Assembly: GCA_947488605.1 (NCBI GenBank)
Contig: CANKZJ010000002.1
Location: 124,001 to 188,000 of the forward strand
From: an uncultured Paracoccaceae bacterium
Lineage (GTDB): Bacteria > Pseudomonadota > Alphaproteobacteria > Rhodobacterales > Rhodobacteraceae
Direction: 5' to 3'
DNA: 64,000 nt
Shown: piece after piece, positions 15,866-26,471 of the stretch
Numbering within the stretch: the first letter of the stretch is position 1
How the letters are laid out: every line of letters begins with the position of its first letter
Position numbers and translations under genes: made by a program
The notes under the pieces: model-generated
Told to the model about the DNA's origin: nothing
Database searches by the model: none
Seen by the model: the letters and a program-made list of their open reading frames with translations, nothing else

Positions 15866-18800
15866 ATGTTATTCAATCTTGCGTCCGCCATCCGCCAGAA
15901 AAAAGTACCTCAAACGGTCTTTGCTTCTATTGTATTTCTGTTCGGAGCGATGGCTTCACATGCGCAAGCACAGGAATTCGACTGGCTGGTCAACATTGAC
16001 GACATTGTAGATGGCGTAGACTACGACCCGACAGCTGCTGGGCAACAAGTCCTGACAGATATCGTGGTCACGAATGACGGCCCAGATCCAGCGCCTGCAA
16101 CGACGCATTCGTTTGCGTTTGCCGATGATCCGGATTTTTCACTCGCATCAACATCCGGATCGATGACAGGGTGTGTCACAAGCACATTCACGGGCGGTCT
16201 TGCGCCTGCGCCGTTTCCAGCACCTTTTACCGCAGCACTTCCTTATGACACCGGAACAATTGTCACCTGTGACGTGCCAGCTCTTGGCGAAGGCGAAACC
16301 GCGAACGTGTTGGTGGCGTTTGACACCAACGACGCGGCGGTCTTGAACATCGTCTCGCAAGTGCCTTTTGACGTTGGCGAGTCCAACGAAATTAACAACC
16401 GAATTTCTGAGACGATTACAATCGTGCGTGCTGCTGATCTCGAGATTGATTTGTCGATCCCGGGCGTTCCAGTTGATGGTGATGGCAATACACTACTTGC
16501 GGCTGGTGAAGAATTCACATTCGCTGTAGATATTAGCAACTTGGGGCCCAATGACGCGCAATCCTACCGCGTCACGGTGCCAATCCCAGGCAGCTTGGTG
16601 AACGTCGCGCCTGTTGCCGGAATATCGGCAGATTCATGTGCGGTTGTTGGTTCAAACCTTGTTTGTGATATCGCAGCAGAATTGCTGACCGGTGCAGCTG
16701 CGCCAACGCTTCTTTTTGATGCTCAAATTGGCGTCGCAGATAGTTCCACAATTGGTATTTCAGGTGTTGTCGACAACAGTACCCCGATTGATGCTGTGGC
16801 TGACAACAACACTGATATTGCGATCATTTCTGTGCAAGCAGGAACAGATGCGTCCATTACCAAATCGCGGGTTGATCAAGACGGCGTACCCTTGATCGAG
16901 GGCGATCTTGTGACGTTTACCTTAAACACGGCCTACACAGGCAATGCGCCCACAGGTATTACCGTCACTGATGACATCCCCAGCAACTATGAAATTCTCA
17001 GTGTCTCAAGCACAGGTGGTTACAGCTGTACGGAGCCCGAACCTGACGGCACATTTGCGAGCCAAACAGTCGTTTGTACAAACCCAGGTGGCGGTCCTGC
17101 TGCGGCAGATGCGCCAATCGGTACGATCACAATCGAGGCCCGTGTACGCGATGACGGCGCCGCAGCCCTTGTGCAGAACGTAGCAACAATCGTCAGCACC
17201 GGCCCGGACGAGCAAAACACGGATAACAATACTGCAAGAGATGAGCCAACGGTCATCGCGGAACCTACCGTTGATGTCGCAGCACGCAAGACGGGTCCTA
17301 CGCGCGGTTTAGCCGTCGTCGGAAACAGCTACAACTATTCAATCTACGCTGAGGTCATTGGCAACCGCGATTTGACGGGAACAGTTACGTTGACCGACCT
17401 TCTTCCCGCAGGAATCACGGTCAACGGAATCAGCGAGGATGCGGGCTATGTTTGTACAGTAGACGGTGCTGCACCGGTCTTCCCAATTGTTGTTGACGAC
17501 GCCAATGCGCCAGTTGCGTTGGTTTGTGTGCAGACATTCGATGAAACCGATCCGCTTCTTGTGAATGTCCCCTTCAGCGAAGAGCGACGCATCATCTACA
17601 ACACAACGATCAACCGCGCAGGGTCAATTGCCAATACGGTCGCCGTTGGTGTCGGGAATGGTAACCTCTCTGGCGGAACAACTGATAATGATACGACCAC
17701 CTACAATGTCACTGCCGATTTAGCGGTCGATTCCGCTAACATCAGCGTCATCAAATTCGCAGAAGGTGCGCGCGATGATGCGCCAACGGCCATAGCAGGT
17801 GAACCCTACACATTCCAAATTCAGATCAATAATGCAGGACCGCAGCCGTCGCAGAACGTGCGTGTTCTGGACGTCGTAAATGGTTTGCAAGACGGCAACA
17901 TAGCGTTCGATAGCGTTGGATATGAGAACACACCCGCAGGGTCCTGTGTCCAAGATCAGGAAGGTGACACGAGCCGTCGCTTAAACTGTACAATCGCCAG
18001 TGTGCCGGTCTGTGGTGGTTTGACGGGCGTCGATTGCCCGATCATCAGCTACACGATGATCCCTGGCGGTGACGCCGAGACGCGCAACAATGGCGTACAG
18101 GCATTCTCGACCGTTACGCCTGACCCTGCGGGGCCAACCAGCCGTAGTGATGTCGATTATCCGTTCGAGCGTCGCGCCGACGTGACAGTGTCCAAACGCG
18201 TGCCTCCGACAGCAGCTGTTGGCGTTGATTTGACTTACCTTGTCGAAGCGCTGAATGAAGATAACAACCTCAGCTCTGCTGCGGGCGTCTTTATTACGGA
18301 TATCTTGCCTCCCGATGTCACGTTTATTTCCGCAACGCTACCGAATGGTGATCCTTGCGGAACGACGCCGGCCCCCTTGGCCGTTTCGTCAGGCCTGACA
18401 TCGAATGCCACCAATACGGTTATTTGTACGTTCCCCGGGCTCATCGCAAATGGTGCCTCTCAGGTTGCGACAATCGTCGTGCGTCCAAACTTTGATAACA
18501 TTTTTGAGACAATCACCAACAACGTAAGGGTCGACGCCACAACGATCGAGACGAACCCCGACAACAACACATTTTCAGTTGATACTGAAATCTCGGCGCC
18601 TGCTGTCGATCTTATTATCAACAAAGACGACGACGTTGATCCGCTCCCGCTTGGGGATGAAGTGCTCTATACTGTGACTGTCACGAATGCTGGACCATCA
18701 GCTTCCCAAGACGTGGTGATCACCGACACTTGGCCAGATTCCATCATTAGCTTTCAGGGCGTGCGTCAGCTGCCTGCCGGTGGTACGTGTTCGACGATCC

Positions 18801-21800
18801 CCGCAAATGATACCTTCGGTGAAGACATCGTTTGTGAGGTGCCATACCTTGAGGCTGATCAGACAGTCACACTGATCTTTGCAGGTCGCGGTGATGCACG
18901 CGGTGCCGTCACCAACAACGCCTCGGTCAGCTCGCGCGAGATTGTCGGTGTTCCTGATCCAAATGATCCAAGCACGATCCTGACATTTGACGAACAAGAC
19001 GCGAACAACCAGATCTCCGATCTCACCACGGTTCGCCCGCGCGCTGACGTCGAGGTGACATCGAAGACCGCGGTGACAACACCTGCGTCAGATCCACCTG
19101 TTGTGAACTTGCGCGAAGAATTTGCCTTTGAAGTGCTGGTCACCGTCAATTCAGGTCCGGGCCTGAACGAGGCCGAGGCCGTAACATTCAGGGATCAACT
19201 TCCGCCAAACATGGTTTTGGTTGGCGCGCCAACATTTGTCGTCACGACATCTGGCCCGGCCGACCCATTGCGTGCTTGCGCGGGCATCGCAGGCGAGACG
19301 CTTGTGACCTGTCAATTTGGAACGCTGCAACCTGATGACACAGTGCTGATCACAATTCCTGTGCGCGTCGACGCAGTCTCTGTGGATCCGCAAGTGATTA
19401 CCAACACGGCGTCTGTTGCGACAGACTCTTTGGAAGATGTTCCCGCCCGTCTGAACAACACCAACACAGGCGATATCACCGTTGCGTCCTCCAGCATCGC
19501 AGGCAATGTCTTTCGTGATTTCGCCGATAACGAAGATCGCGATCTCGGCGATACGAACGTTTCTGGCGTGCCAATCACGCTAACGGGTGTGACCTTCGAC
19601 GGGATCACCATTGATCCAATCACCGTCGACACAGATGCCGACGGCAACTTCTTGTTCGATGGTTTGCCAGAGGGCACGTATACCGTGAGCCGCGGTGATG
19701 TGGATGAGGACTATCTTGAAGATGGTATCAACACGAGCGGCAACATTGACGGTGCGGACCAAGGGTCCACGGTCGGCGGTAACGCCATTGTCGATATCGC
19801 TTTGCCACCCGCCAGTGACAGCGTCGAGAACATCTTCCGGGTTGTCCCGCAAGCGCGCGTTGGTATTGCCAAAGACGCAAGCGTCGACAGCCTGAATGCG
19901 GACGGCAGTGTGAACGTGTCCTTTGATCTTGTTGTTGAAAACTTCAGCATCGAAACACTGATCAACGTTTCAGTGACGGACCAGTTGTCTGGCGGCGATC
20001 CGCGCTTTGGCACTTTCGTAAGCCTTGCCAACCCACTGACTGATCCGCTGGCCCCCGGCCAATATACGATCATTGCGGCCCCCGGCGGCGACTGTGGCGT
20101 GCAAAATGCGGGCTATAATGGCGACTTGGACCAGGTTTTGGTCACAGGCGGTATTCTTGATCCAGGCGATGTGTGTAACGTGACGTTTGGTCTGCGTGTG
20201 ACGCCAACAGCGGCGCAATTGGCAGATGGCTTTGAAAACCAAGCGACCGTGACTGCAGAGGGTGACCTGTCTGGTCAAACGTCTGATGGTCCTGACGCCA
20301 ATCCGCAACTGACCGACGATTCCGATGATGGCGTAGAGCCAGACGCGGATGACAACGGTCAAGGCAACGAGCCCGGCGAGAATGATCCTACGCCAATTCC
20401 TTTGGCATTCGAATCCAGCATTGCGCTGATCAAAGTGGCTGACCTGACAGCGATCTCCACACCGTTCATTTTGGATGGCGATACGATCACCTACCGCTTC
20501 ACGGTGCGCAACACAGGTAACGTGACACTGACGGACATCACGATTGAAGAAAACTTGATCGGTGCGGTTGTGTCAGGCACGATCCCGTCCCTGGCGCCCG
20601 GCGAAGAAGATCAAACATCGATCACGGCCACATATCTTGTGACGCAAACCAACATCAATGAAGGTCAGGTTATCAACACCGCGACAGTAACGGGAACTGA
20701 TCCATTCGATCAGCCCGTGACGGATGACAGCGGTACGACTTTTGATGATGATGAACCGCTCATCACGACGCCGCTTGCACAGGTGCCGGGTATTGCGCTT
20801 GTCAAACTGGCCGATACATCAGGCATTCAAGATCCGACCCAAGTCGGTGATGTGATCAGGTACACTTTCGAGGTGCGCAACACTGGCAACGTCACGCTGA
20901 CGAATGTCTTCATAGAGGACACGTTGGATGGTCTGACGCTTATTGGCTCGCCTATCGCGACGCTGTTGCCCGGTGCCGTCAACTCGGATGCGTATTCTGC
21001 GACATACACGATTGATTTTGACGACATCGAAGCGGGCGAAATCATCAACCGTGCGACGGTGACGGGTACTGACCCCAACGATGACCTTATCAGCGATGAC
21101 AGTGGTCTGACGCCTGAAACAGACGAAGACACGGTTGTGCCGTTGTCACGTCAGCCAGGGATCGAGACGACCAAAACCCAAGAGTTCGTCGATGATGGCG
21201 ATGGGCGGGACGGTGTCGGTGATACGATCAACTACACCATTACCGTGCGCAACATCGGCAACGTACCTTTGAGTGGTGTGACAGTCGACGACACGCTGAC
21301 CAACTTCGATGGCGCAGAGCTGGATCTGACGGAATTGCCAGAGTTTGATTCCGCTGACCAAGGTTCGCTCGAAGGAACCCTGCTGCAAGGTGAAACAGCG
21401 ACCTACTTTGCAAGCTATGTGCTCGAGCTTCCAGACGTCATTGCGGGTGGCGTCAGCAATACTGCGACTTCGACTGGCGTTGGCATCGATGGCGATGATG
21501 GCGGCCCCGGCACGCCGCGCCCGGTTGATGATGTGTCAGACGATGGCGACGACACAGACGGCAACACGACCGACGATCCGACCGAGCAACCTTTGGCGCC
21601 GAACGTGGATAGTACCGGTCTGTCTATGAACAAAACGACCCCGAATGAGGTTGTGTCACGGGGCGAAGTCGTGCCTTACACGATCACGGTCGCGAACGAG
21701 AGTTCCTTCACGGCAGGGCCTTACAACATCGTCGATCGCCTGCCAAATGGCCTGATCTACATCCCCGGTTCCGCAACCATCGATGGTGCCGTGGCCGAAG

Positions 21801-22690
21801 TGACATTCATCGCAGGCCGGGTGACCTGGTCTGATGTGACAATCCCTGCACTGGGCGAGGTCGTGGTGACACTTGAGGCGCGCGTTCTTAACGGTGCGCG
21901 GTCCGGCTCCCTCGTGAACAGCGTGTCATTGATTGACCCGGTCACAGGCGAAGCGGTGCTCAGCGACGAAACCGCGACGGTGCGTATCCTGCCAGACACA
22001 TTGTTTGAATGCACGGATGTGATCGGCAAAGTCTTTAACGACGTGAACGGAAATGGCTATCAGGATGCACCTGATACGGTTGGCCGCGGTGTGGTCTCGG
22101 ATCAAAGCTTCTTGGGCGGGAAGGGTAAGATAAGCCCGGCTGCAATTGAACCGCGTGACGAGTTGGGTATCCCCGGCGTGCGCCTGGCAACAGTAGACGG
22201 GACCATTATCACAACAGATGAAAACGGTTTCTATTCAGTGCCTTGCGCGTCTTTGCCCGCAAGCGGTGGATCGAACTTCATCATTAAAGTGGATGAACGG
22301 TCTTTGCCCGCTGGTTACCGCATGACCACAGAAAACCCGCGTGTCAGCCGCCTTACTCCGGGCATGATGGCGGAAACCAACTTCGGCGCTTCTGTTGCCT
22401 TGCAAGTGGTTCGGGTTGATCTGACAACTGCATCCTTCGTGCAAACAGCGGACGGCATCGCGATGTCTGCTGGCTTGCGAGACGGGCTGCGCGGTGTGCT
22501 TGAACAAATAGCAGGCTCACCGAGCAACATGGTGCTGTCCTTCTTTGTATCTGCATCAGCGGATGCTGATGATGTGTCCTCTGCGCGCGCGCTGCTCGAC
22601 ATGGTCGAGGATCAAGTGAAACGCGATTGGCGAGATATTGGCCGGGTGCGTCTGCGCATCGAGCAAGCCATCGTGCGTGCTGGTCAGTAG
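15866..22690 (+). CDS. Giant exported DUF11-repeat protein with SdrD-like and OmpA-like C-terminal parts
   Basis: A 2274-residue protein. The start at 15866 gives a signal peptide of about 35 residues (QTVFASIVFLFGAMASHAQA); 50 more open codons upstream are not signal-like. The mature part is a chain of about twelve DUF11-type beta-sandwich repeats, each opening like ADLEIDLSIP or PGIALVKLAD and closing with a DNN/TNT motif; several carry Cys pairs. Three consecutive repeats (about 1510-1910) are the most alike. An SdrD-B-like domain lies near residues 1210-1330 (AGNVFRDFADNEDRDLGD) and another near 2048-2175 (IGKVFNDVNGNGYQD). Very acidic linkers separate later repeats. The last 95 residues resemble a degenerate OmpA-like domain. 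It is likely a surface filament or adhesin, with the next gene's barrel as partner; no LPXTG or autotransporter domain is present. Confidence 0.85.
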   Translation: MLFNLASAIRQKKVPQTVFASIVFLFGAMASHAQAQEFDWLVNIDDIVDGVDYDPTAAGQQVLTDIVVTNDGPDPAPATTHSFAFADDPDFSLASTSGSMTGCVTSTFTGGLAPAPFPAPFTAALPYDTGTIVTCDVPALGEGETANVLVAFDTNDAAVLNIVSQVPFDVGESNEINNRISETITIVRAADLEIDLSIPGVPVDGDGNTLLAAGEEFTFAVDISNLGPNDAQSYRVTVPIPGSLVNVAPVAGISADSCAVVGSNLVCDIAAELLTGAAAPTLLFDAQIGVADSSTIGISGVVDNSTPIDAVADNNTDIAIISVQAGTDASITKSRVDQDGVPLIEGDLVTFTLNTAYTGNAPTGITVTDDIPSNYEILSVSSTGGYSCTEPEPDGTFASQTVVCTNPGGGPAAADAPIGTITIEARVRDDGAAALVQNVATIVSTGPDEQNTDNNTARDEPTVIAEPTVDVAARKTGPTRGLAVVGNSYNYSIYAEVIGNRDLTGTVTLTDLLPAGITVNGISEDAGYVCTVDGAAPVFPIVVDDANAPVALVCVQTFDETDPLLVNVPFSEERRIIYNTTINRAGSIANTVAVGVGNGNLSGGTTDNDTTTYNVTADLAVDSANISVIKFAEGARDDAPTAIAGEPYTFQIQINNAGPQPSQNVRVLDVVNGLQDGNIAFDSVGYENTPAGSCVQDQEGDTSRRLNCTIASVPVCGGLTGVDCPIISYTMIPGGDAETRNNGVQAFSTVTPDPAGPTSRSDVDYPFERRADVTVSKRVPPTAAVGVDLTYLVEALNEDNNLSSAAGVFITDILPPDVTFISATLPNGDPCGTTPAPLAVSSGLTSNATNTVICTFPGLIANGASQVATIVVRPNFDNIFETITNNVRVDATTIETNPDNNTFSVDTEISAPAVDLIINKDDDVDPLPLGDEVLYTVTVTNAGPSASQDVVITDTWPDSIISFQGVRQLPAGGTCSTIPANDTFGEDIVCEVPYLEADQTVTLIFAGRGDARGAVTNNASVSSREIVGVPDPNDPSTILTFDEQDANNQISDLTTVRPRADVEVTSKTAVTTPASDPPVVNLREEFAFEVLVTVNSGPGLNEAEAVTFRDQLPPNMVLVGAPTFVVTTSGPADPLRACAGIAGETLVTCQFGTLQPDDTVLITIPVRVDAVSVDPQVITNTASVATDSLEDVPARLNNTNTGDITVASSSIAGNVFRDFADNEDRDLGDTNVSGVPITLTGVTFDGITIDPITVDTDADGNFLFDGLPEGTYTVSRGDVDEDYLEDGINTSGNIDGADQGSTVGGNAIVDIALPPASDSVENIFRVVPQARVGIAKDASVDSLNADGSVNVSFDLVVENFSIETLINVSVTDQLSGGDPRFGTFVSLANPLTDPLAPGQYTIIAAPGGDCGVQNAGYNGDLDQVLVTGGILDPGDVCNVTFGLRVTPTAAQLADGFENQATVTAEGDLSGQTSDGPDANPQLTDDSDDGVEPDADDNGQGNEPGENDPTPIPLAFESSIALIKVADLTAISTPFILDGDTITYRFTVRNTGNVTLTDITIEENLIGAVVSGTIPSLAPGEEDQTSITATYLVTQTNINEGQVINTATVTGTDPFDQPVTDDSGTTFDDDEPLITTPLAQVPGIALVKLADTSGIQDPTQVGDVIRYTFEVRNTGNVTLTNVFIEDTLDGLTLIGSPIATLLPGAVNSDAYSATYTIDFDDIEAGEIINRATVTGTDPNDDLISDDSGLTPETDEDTVVPLSRQPGIETTKTQEFVDDGDGRDGVGDTINYTITVRNIGNVPLSGVTVDDTLTNFDGAELDLTELPEFDSADQGSLEGTLLQGETATYFASYVLELPDVIAGGVSNTATSTGVGIDGDDGGPGTPRPVDDVSDDGDDTDGNTTDDPTEQPLAPNVDSTGLSMNKTTPNEVVSRGEVVPYTITVANESSFTAGPYNIVDRLPNGLIYIPGSATIDGAVAEVTFIAGRVTWSDVTIPALGEVVVTLEARVLNGARSGSLVNSVSLIDPVTGEAVLSDETATVRILPDTLFECTDVIGKVFNDVNGNGYQDAPDTVGRGVVSDQSFLGGKGKISPAAIEPRDELGIPGVRLATVDGTIITTDENGFYSVPCASLPASGGSNFIIKVDERSLPAGYRMTTENPRVSRLTPGMMAETNFGASVALQVVRVDLTTASFVQTADGIAMSAGLRDGLRGVLEQIAGSPSNMVLSFFVSASADADDVSSARALLDMVEDQVKRDWRDIGRVRLRIEQAIVRAGQ

Positions 22691-22696
22691 AGGAAA

Positions 22697-25600
22697 ATGA
22701 TAATGAGAGTTTTTGTGTCTATGGTACCCAAGTCTTCGTCACGTCCAGCAATGTTGCGGACAACTGCATTGGCCAGTGTTGCAGCACTTTTGACGGGCAT
22801 TACACCCGCCGCAGCACAGGTTTGCGACTTTACGGTGATCCCGCTTCCAGCAGGATGTGAGGCACCCAATGCGGGCCTTGCCGTGTCCGTTCCGGTGCAG
22901 CCAAATGTTGAAACAGTTGATGGTCTGTCGGTTGATGGCTTTGGCGCTGATGGGTTTTCGATCTCGATTGATAACCGCACCGTCGCAGGCGCACCTGCGC
23001 CATCGGTTCGTCAGCGTACCGATGACATCCGCAATGATGCAGCCGAAGTCGACGTCCGTTTTGATGGCCTCGACACACGCCGTTTCCTAAATGTGGTGAC
23101 GTCAGATCAACGCAACGCTTACCGTGCAGGCGAGGAAATCACTTTCCGGGCCTCCACGAACTATCCGGCCTATCTGTCGCGCGCAGAAATTCAGGTGCGT
23201 GATCGCAGCCGTTTGGGTGCGCCAGTCGTCGCGACCGTGCCAATCAAACCAAATGGTACCGCAAGTTTTGTAATGCCCAGCGCGGGCGAGGGGGATTTGT
23301 CCTACAGCCTACGCGTCTACGATGCGCAAGGCCGCTACGATGAAACCAACCCGCTGGGATTAACCCGCACAAGCCGCGGTGTTGACGGAAGTGCCGTTGG
23401 GTTTGCACCCTTCGCCGCCGTCGGTGAAGGCGACAACAACACAGCACGGCGCGGTATCCCGGTACGTGGTGGCGTGATTACGACATCCGGTGTCGCCACA
23501 CCAAACGGCACCGTGACTGTGATGGGCGAAACCGTTCCTGTGGACAGTAATGGGCGCTTTGCGGTCAGCCGCGTTGTCCCTGCCGGTGATCAGATCGTCA
23601 CTGTGAACGTCAACGGGCGTGATTATGTGCGCGACGTCGAAGTACCAGCCTCTGAATGGTTTTATGTCGGCATCGCTGATTTGACAGCAGGCATCCGCGA
23701 AGGCGGCCCTGCAGACGACGACCGCGAGACTTATACCAATGGCCGTCTCGCGTTCTACACCAAAGGGACAACTGCAAGCGGGTACACAGTCACAGCTTCC
23801 GCAGACACCCGCGAAGGTCCGATTGACGAATTGTTCGACCGCCTGAACGATAAAGACCCGAACCGTGTGCTCGACCGCATCCGCGCCGATGGCACCGACG
23901 TTTACCCCACTTACGGCGACGACAGCACATCATTTGATGACACTCCGACCTCTGGCGCCATCTATCTGCGTGTTGAAAGCGAAACGCTGCGCTTCACGCT
24001 AGGTGATTTCCGCACAGGGATCGCAGGCCCCGGCCTGTTGAACAATGCACGTGATCTCTATGGGGTTGAACTGGCCTACCAGTCACCCAACGTCACAGAA
24101 CACGGTGAACCACGCTTCAATGTGATGGGCTATGCAGCCCAGCTTGATACGGCTGCACAGCGCGACATTTTGCGCGGAACTGGTGGATCGGTCTATTTCC
24201 TGACCCGTCAAGATATCACGGGTGGTTCCACCACAGTGACCGTTCAAGTGATTGATCCGGACACCGGTTTCGTCGTCGACAACCGTCTGCTGACCGAAGG
24301 GATCGACTATACCGTTGATCATATCCAAGGCGTGATCCTGCTTGCAGGTCCATTGACGTCGAACACGGGTTCAGGTGGTTTGATCAACGATGGCGTTGGC
24401 GAATTTGATGTGAACCTTGTTGTGCAGTATGAATTCACACCTTTGGGTGGCTTGGACGATGTGAACGCCTTTGGTGGCCGCGCCGAAGTCTGGGCCACAG
24501 ACGCGCTGCGGCTCGGCGCAAGCTTGATGACCGAAAACACGCCAAGTGGCACTGATCAAGAGATCGCCTCGGTCGATCTTCGCTACCGTTTGGGCGAGAC
24601 AAGCTATGCGGAGTTAGAAGTCGCACGCACCGAAGGCCCCGGCTTTTCGCGCTCGACCTCAACGGATGGCGGCCTGACGATTGCCTCTACTGGAGGGGCC
24701 GCGTCTGATGCGGCACAAGCCGTACGCTTTACCTCGCAACTTGATCTCGAAGAGATGGGTTTGGGCTACGTCGGCAATGTTGGCTTGCAGTATGAAAGCA
24801 AAGACGCGGGCTTTAGCACGCTGAACGAAGACATCACTGACGACCAGGTTTTCTTTGGCATTGATGGTGAAATCGAAGTCACTGAACGTTTGGCTCTTGG
24901 CGTTGATGCTGAACGCTTCGACTCTGACAGCGGCCAAGAGAAAGCACAGATAGAAGCATCCGCAGCTTATCAGATCAGCGAGATCTGGAGCATCGAAGGC
25001 GGCTTGCAGTACACCGATCAGACATCTCCGACCAGCGCGGACGATACCGGTAACCGGACTGATCTGGGCTTGCGCCTGACATATACGCCATCTGATGCAT
25101 TGGAGGTTTATGTCTTTGGACAGGCAACGCTTGCAACCGAAGGTGGGTTGTCAGACGACAATCGCTTTGGTGTTGGCGTTGATGCAGAAGTCACCGACGC
25201 GGTGAGTGTCGCCGCCGAGGCATCAGACGGCGATAACGGTCTGGCCGGTAAGTTGCAGCTTTCTTATGCGCCAACAGATAACAACGAAATCTACCTTGGC
25301 TACACACTTGACCCGACACGGTCTGGCGCGGGCAGCGCATTGGCTGACAACGGCAAAGTCGTCTTGGGTGGTCAATACCGTTACTCAGAACAGATGAGCA
25401 GCTACGCTGAGAGCATCTATGACATGCCGGGCGACCAGCGCTCACTGACACAAGCCTATGGCCTGACCTACACGCCGAGCGATTTCTGGACCTATAGCCT
25501 GGGTTTGGAAACAGGGCGGGTGCGCGACCGGGAAGCGGGTGATTTTGATCGCACAGCAGTGTCATTCGGAACGGCCTACGCCCGCGACGAGGATCTGTCG

Positions 25601-26290
25601 ATGCGTGCACGTGTCGAGTACCGCACAGAAGATGGCGACGGGTCCGCACAAGATCGCGATACGGTCGGCCTTACAGCAGGATATTCGAACAAGGTCACAC
25701 GTGACTGGCGCGTCTTGATCGATGTTGATGCACTTTTCTCTGACAGTGCAGAAGACGATTTCCGCGATGGCGAATATCTGCGCGCCTCATTGGGCTATGC
25801 CTATCGGCCCGTCGATAACGAACGGTTCAACATGCTGTTGCGCTACACCGCATTGCAGGACCAACCCGGCGAAGATCAGCTCGACGCCAATGGCAATGAC
25901 GATGGTCCCAAGCAGCGCAGCCAAGTTGTGTCCGTGTCAGCAAGTTATGACTTGAACCGCGAATTCACGCTCGGTGGCAAACTTGGCTATCGCAAAAGCG
26001 AAGTCGCAGATCGCGGCACCGATGATTTCACCGACAACACCGCCACGCTTCTTGTGGGCCGGATTGACTGGCATGTGGTCGACAAATGGGACGTCTTGGG
26101 CGAAGGCCGTGTGCTGTTTACGCAAGAGACCGACATCGTCGAGCAAGGCGCGCTATTGGGCGTCTACCGCCACATCAACGACAACGTCAAAGTAGGTGTC
26201 GGTTACGAGTGGGGTGCCGTTTCAGACAACGAAACGAACCTTGACTACGACGCACAGGGTTTGTTCATCAATCTGGTCGGTAAGTTCTAA
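22697..26290 (+). CDS. Outer-membrane beta-barrel protein paired with the DUF11 giant
   Basis: A 1197-residue protein starting 6 nt after the stop of the giant gene, behind AGAGGAAA. ATG at 22697 or 22703 is possible. A signal peptide ends near residue 41 (LASVAALLTGITPAAA). Residues about 100-300 look like Ig-type periplasmic domains (EITFRASTNYPAYLSRAEIQ, then a carboxypeptidase-regulatory-like segment). Residues about 320-560 carry a recognisable block (DVYPTYGDDSTSF, LRFTLGDFRTG, GGSVYFLTRQDI, EGIDYTVDHIQGVILL). This block occurs in large uncharacterised outer-membrane proteins often linked to DUF11/OmpA proteins. From about 590 to the end is a long series of alternating beta strands ending in LFINLVGKF, whose final Phe is the BAM signal. 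An anchor or secretion pore for the upstream protein is the simplest guess. Confidence 0.8.
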   Translation: MIMRVFVSMVPKSSSRPAMLRTTALASVAALLTGITPAAAQVCDFTVIPLPAGCEAPNAGLAVSVPVQPNVETVDGLSVDGFGADGFSISIDNRTVAGAPAPSVRQRTDDIRNDAAEVDVRFDGLDTRRFLNVVTSDQRNAYRAGEEITFRASTNYPAYLSRAEIQVRDRSRLGAPVVATVPIKPNGTASFVMPSAGEGDLSYSLRVYDAQGRYDETNPLGLTRTSRGVDGSAVGFAPFAAVGEGDNNTARRGIPVRGGVITTSGVATPNGTVTVMGETVPVDSNGRFAVSRVVPAGDQIVTVNVNGRDYVRDVEVPASEWFYVGIADLTAGIREGGPADDDRETYTNGRLAFYTKGTTASGYTVTASADTREGPIDELFDRLNDKDPNRVLDRIRADGTDVYPTYGDDSTSFDDTPTSGAIYLRVESETLRFTLGDFRTGIAGPGLLNNARDLYGVELAYQSPNVTEHGEPRFNVMGYAAQLDTAAQRDILRGTGGSVYFLTRQDITGGSTTVTVQVIDPDTGFVVDNRLLTEGIDYTVDHIQGVILLAGPLTSNTGSGGLINDGVGEFDVNLVVQYEFTPLGGLDDVNAFGGRAEVWATDALRLGASLMTENTPSGTDQEIASVDLRYRLGETSYAELEVARTEGPGFSRSTSTDGGLTIASTGGAASDAAQAVRFTSQLDLEEMGLGYVGNVGLQYESKDAGFSTLNEDITDDQVFFGIDGEIEVTERLALGVDAERFDSDSGQEKAQIEASAAYQISEIWSIEGGLQYTDQTSPTSADDTGNRTDLGLRLTYTPSDALEVYVFGQATLATEGGLSDDNRFGVGVDAEVTDAVSVAAEASDGDNGLAGKLQLSYAPTDNNEIYLGYTLDPTRSGAGSALADNGKVVLGGQYRYSEQMSSYAESIYDMPGDQRSLTQAYGLTYTPSDFWTYSLGLETGRVRDREAGDFDRTAVSFGTAYARDEDLSMRARVEYRTEDGDGSAQDRDTVGLTAGYSNKVTRDWRVLIDVDALFSDSAEDDFRDGEYLRASLGYAYRPVDNERFNMLLRYTALQDQPGEDQLDANGNDDGPKQRSQVVSVSASYDLNREFTLGGKLGYRKSEVADRGTDDFTDNTATLLVGRIDWHVVDKWDVLGEGRVLFTQETDIVEQGALLGVYRHINDNVKVGVGYEWGAVSDNETNLDYDAQGLFINLVGKF

Positions 26291-26314
26291 AGCGCCAGCC
26301 GGTCAACATAAAAG

Positions 26315-26345
26315 AAAAGCCCCGTCATTTGGCGGGGCTTTTTTT
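26315..26345 (+). terminator. Intrinsic terminator of the giant-protein operon
   Basis: The arms AAAAGCCCCG and CGGGGCTTTT pair perfectly over 10 bp around an 8-nt loop, followed by further T residues. The position 25 nt after the barrel-protein stop closes the two-gene operon. Confidence 0.9.
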
Positions 26346-26471
26346 ATGGGTATAGCATGGGCGCAAACACTTCACTTCCTGGCGGGATCAAGGTTACGCG
26401 CCAACAACACGTTTGACCGCAATCGATGACAAGTTGCTTATGACTGATGCTCACAGGACGCGCCTAACCGC

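Noticed and set aside
15574-15891. A 105-codon minus-strand frame in the leader of the giant gene
   Set aside because: Basic and Cys-scattered sequence, no ribosome site, and it overlaps the start of the giant gene.
15866-22690. Giant gene as a classical autotransporter or LPXTG-anchored adhesin
   Set aside because: No beta-barrel translocator domain or sorting signal is visible at its C-terminus.
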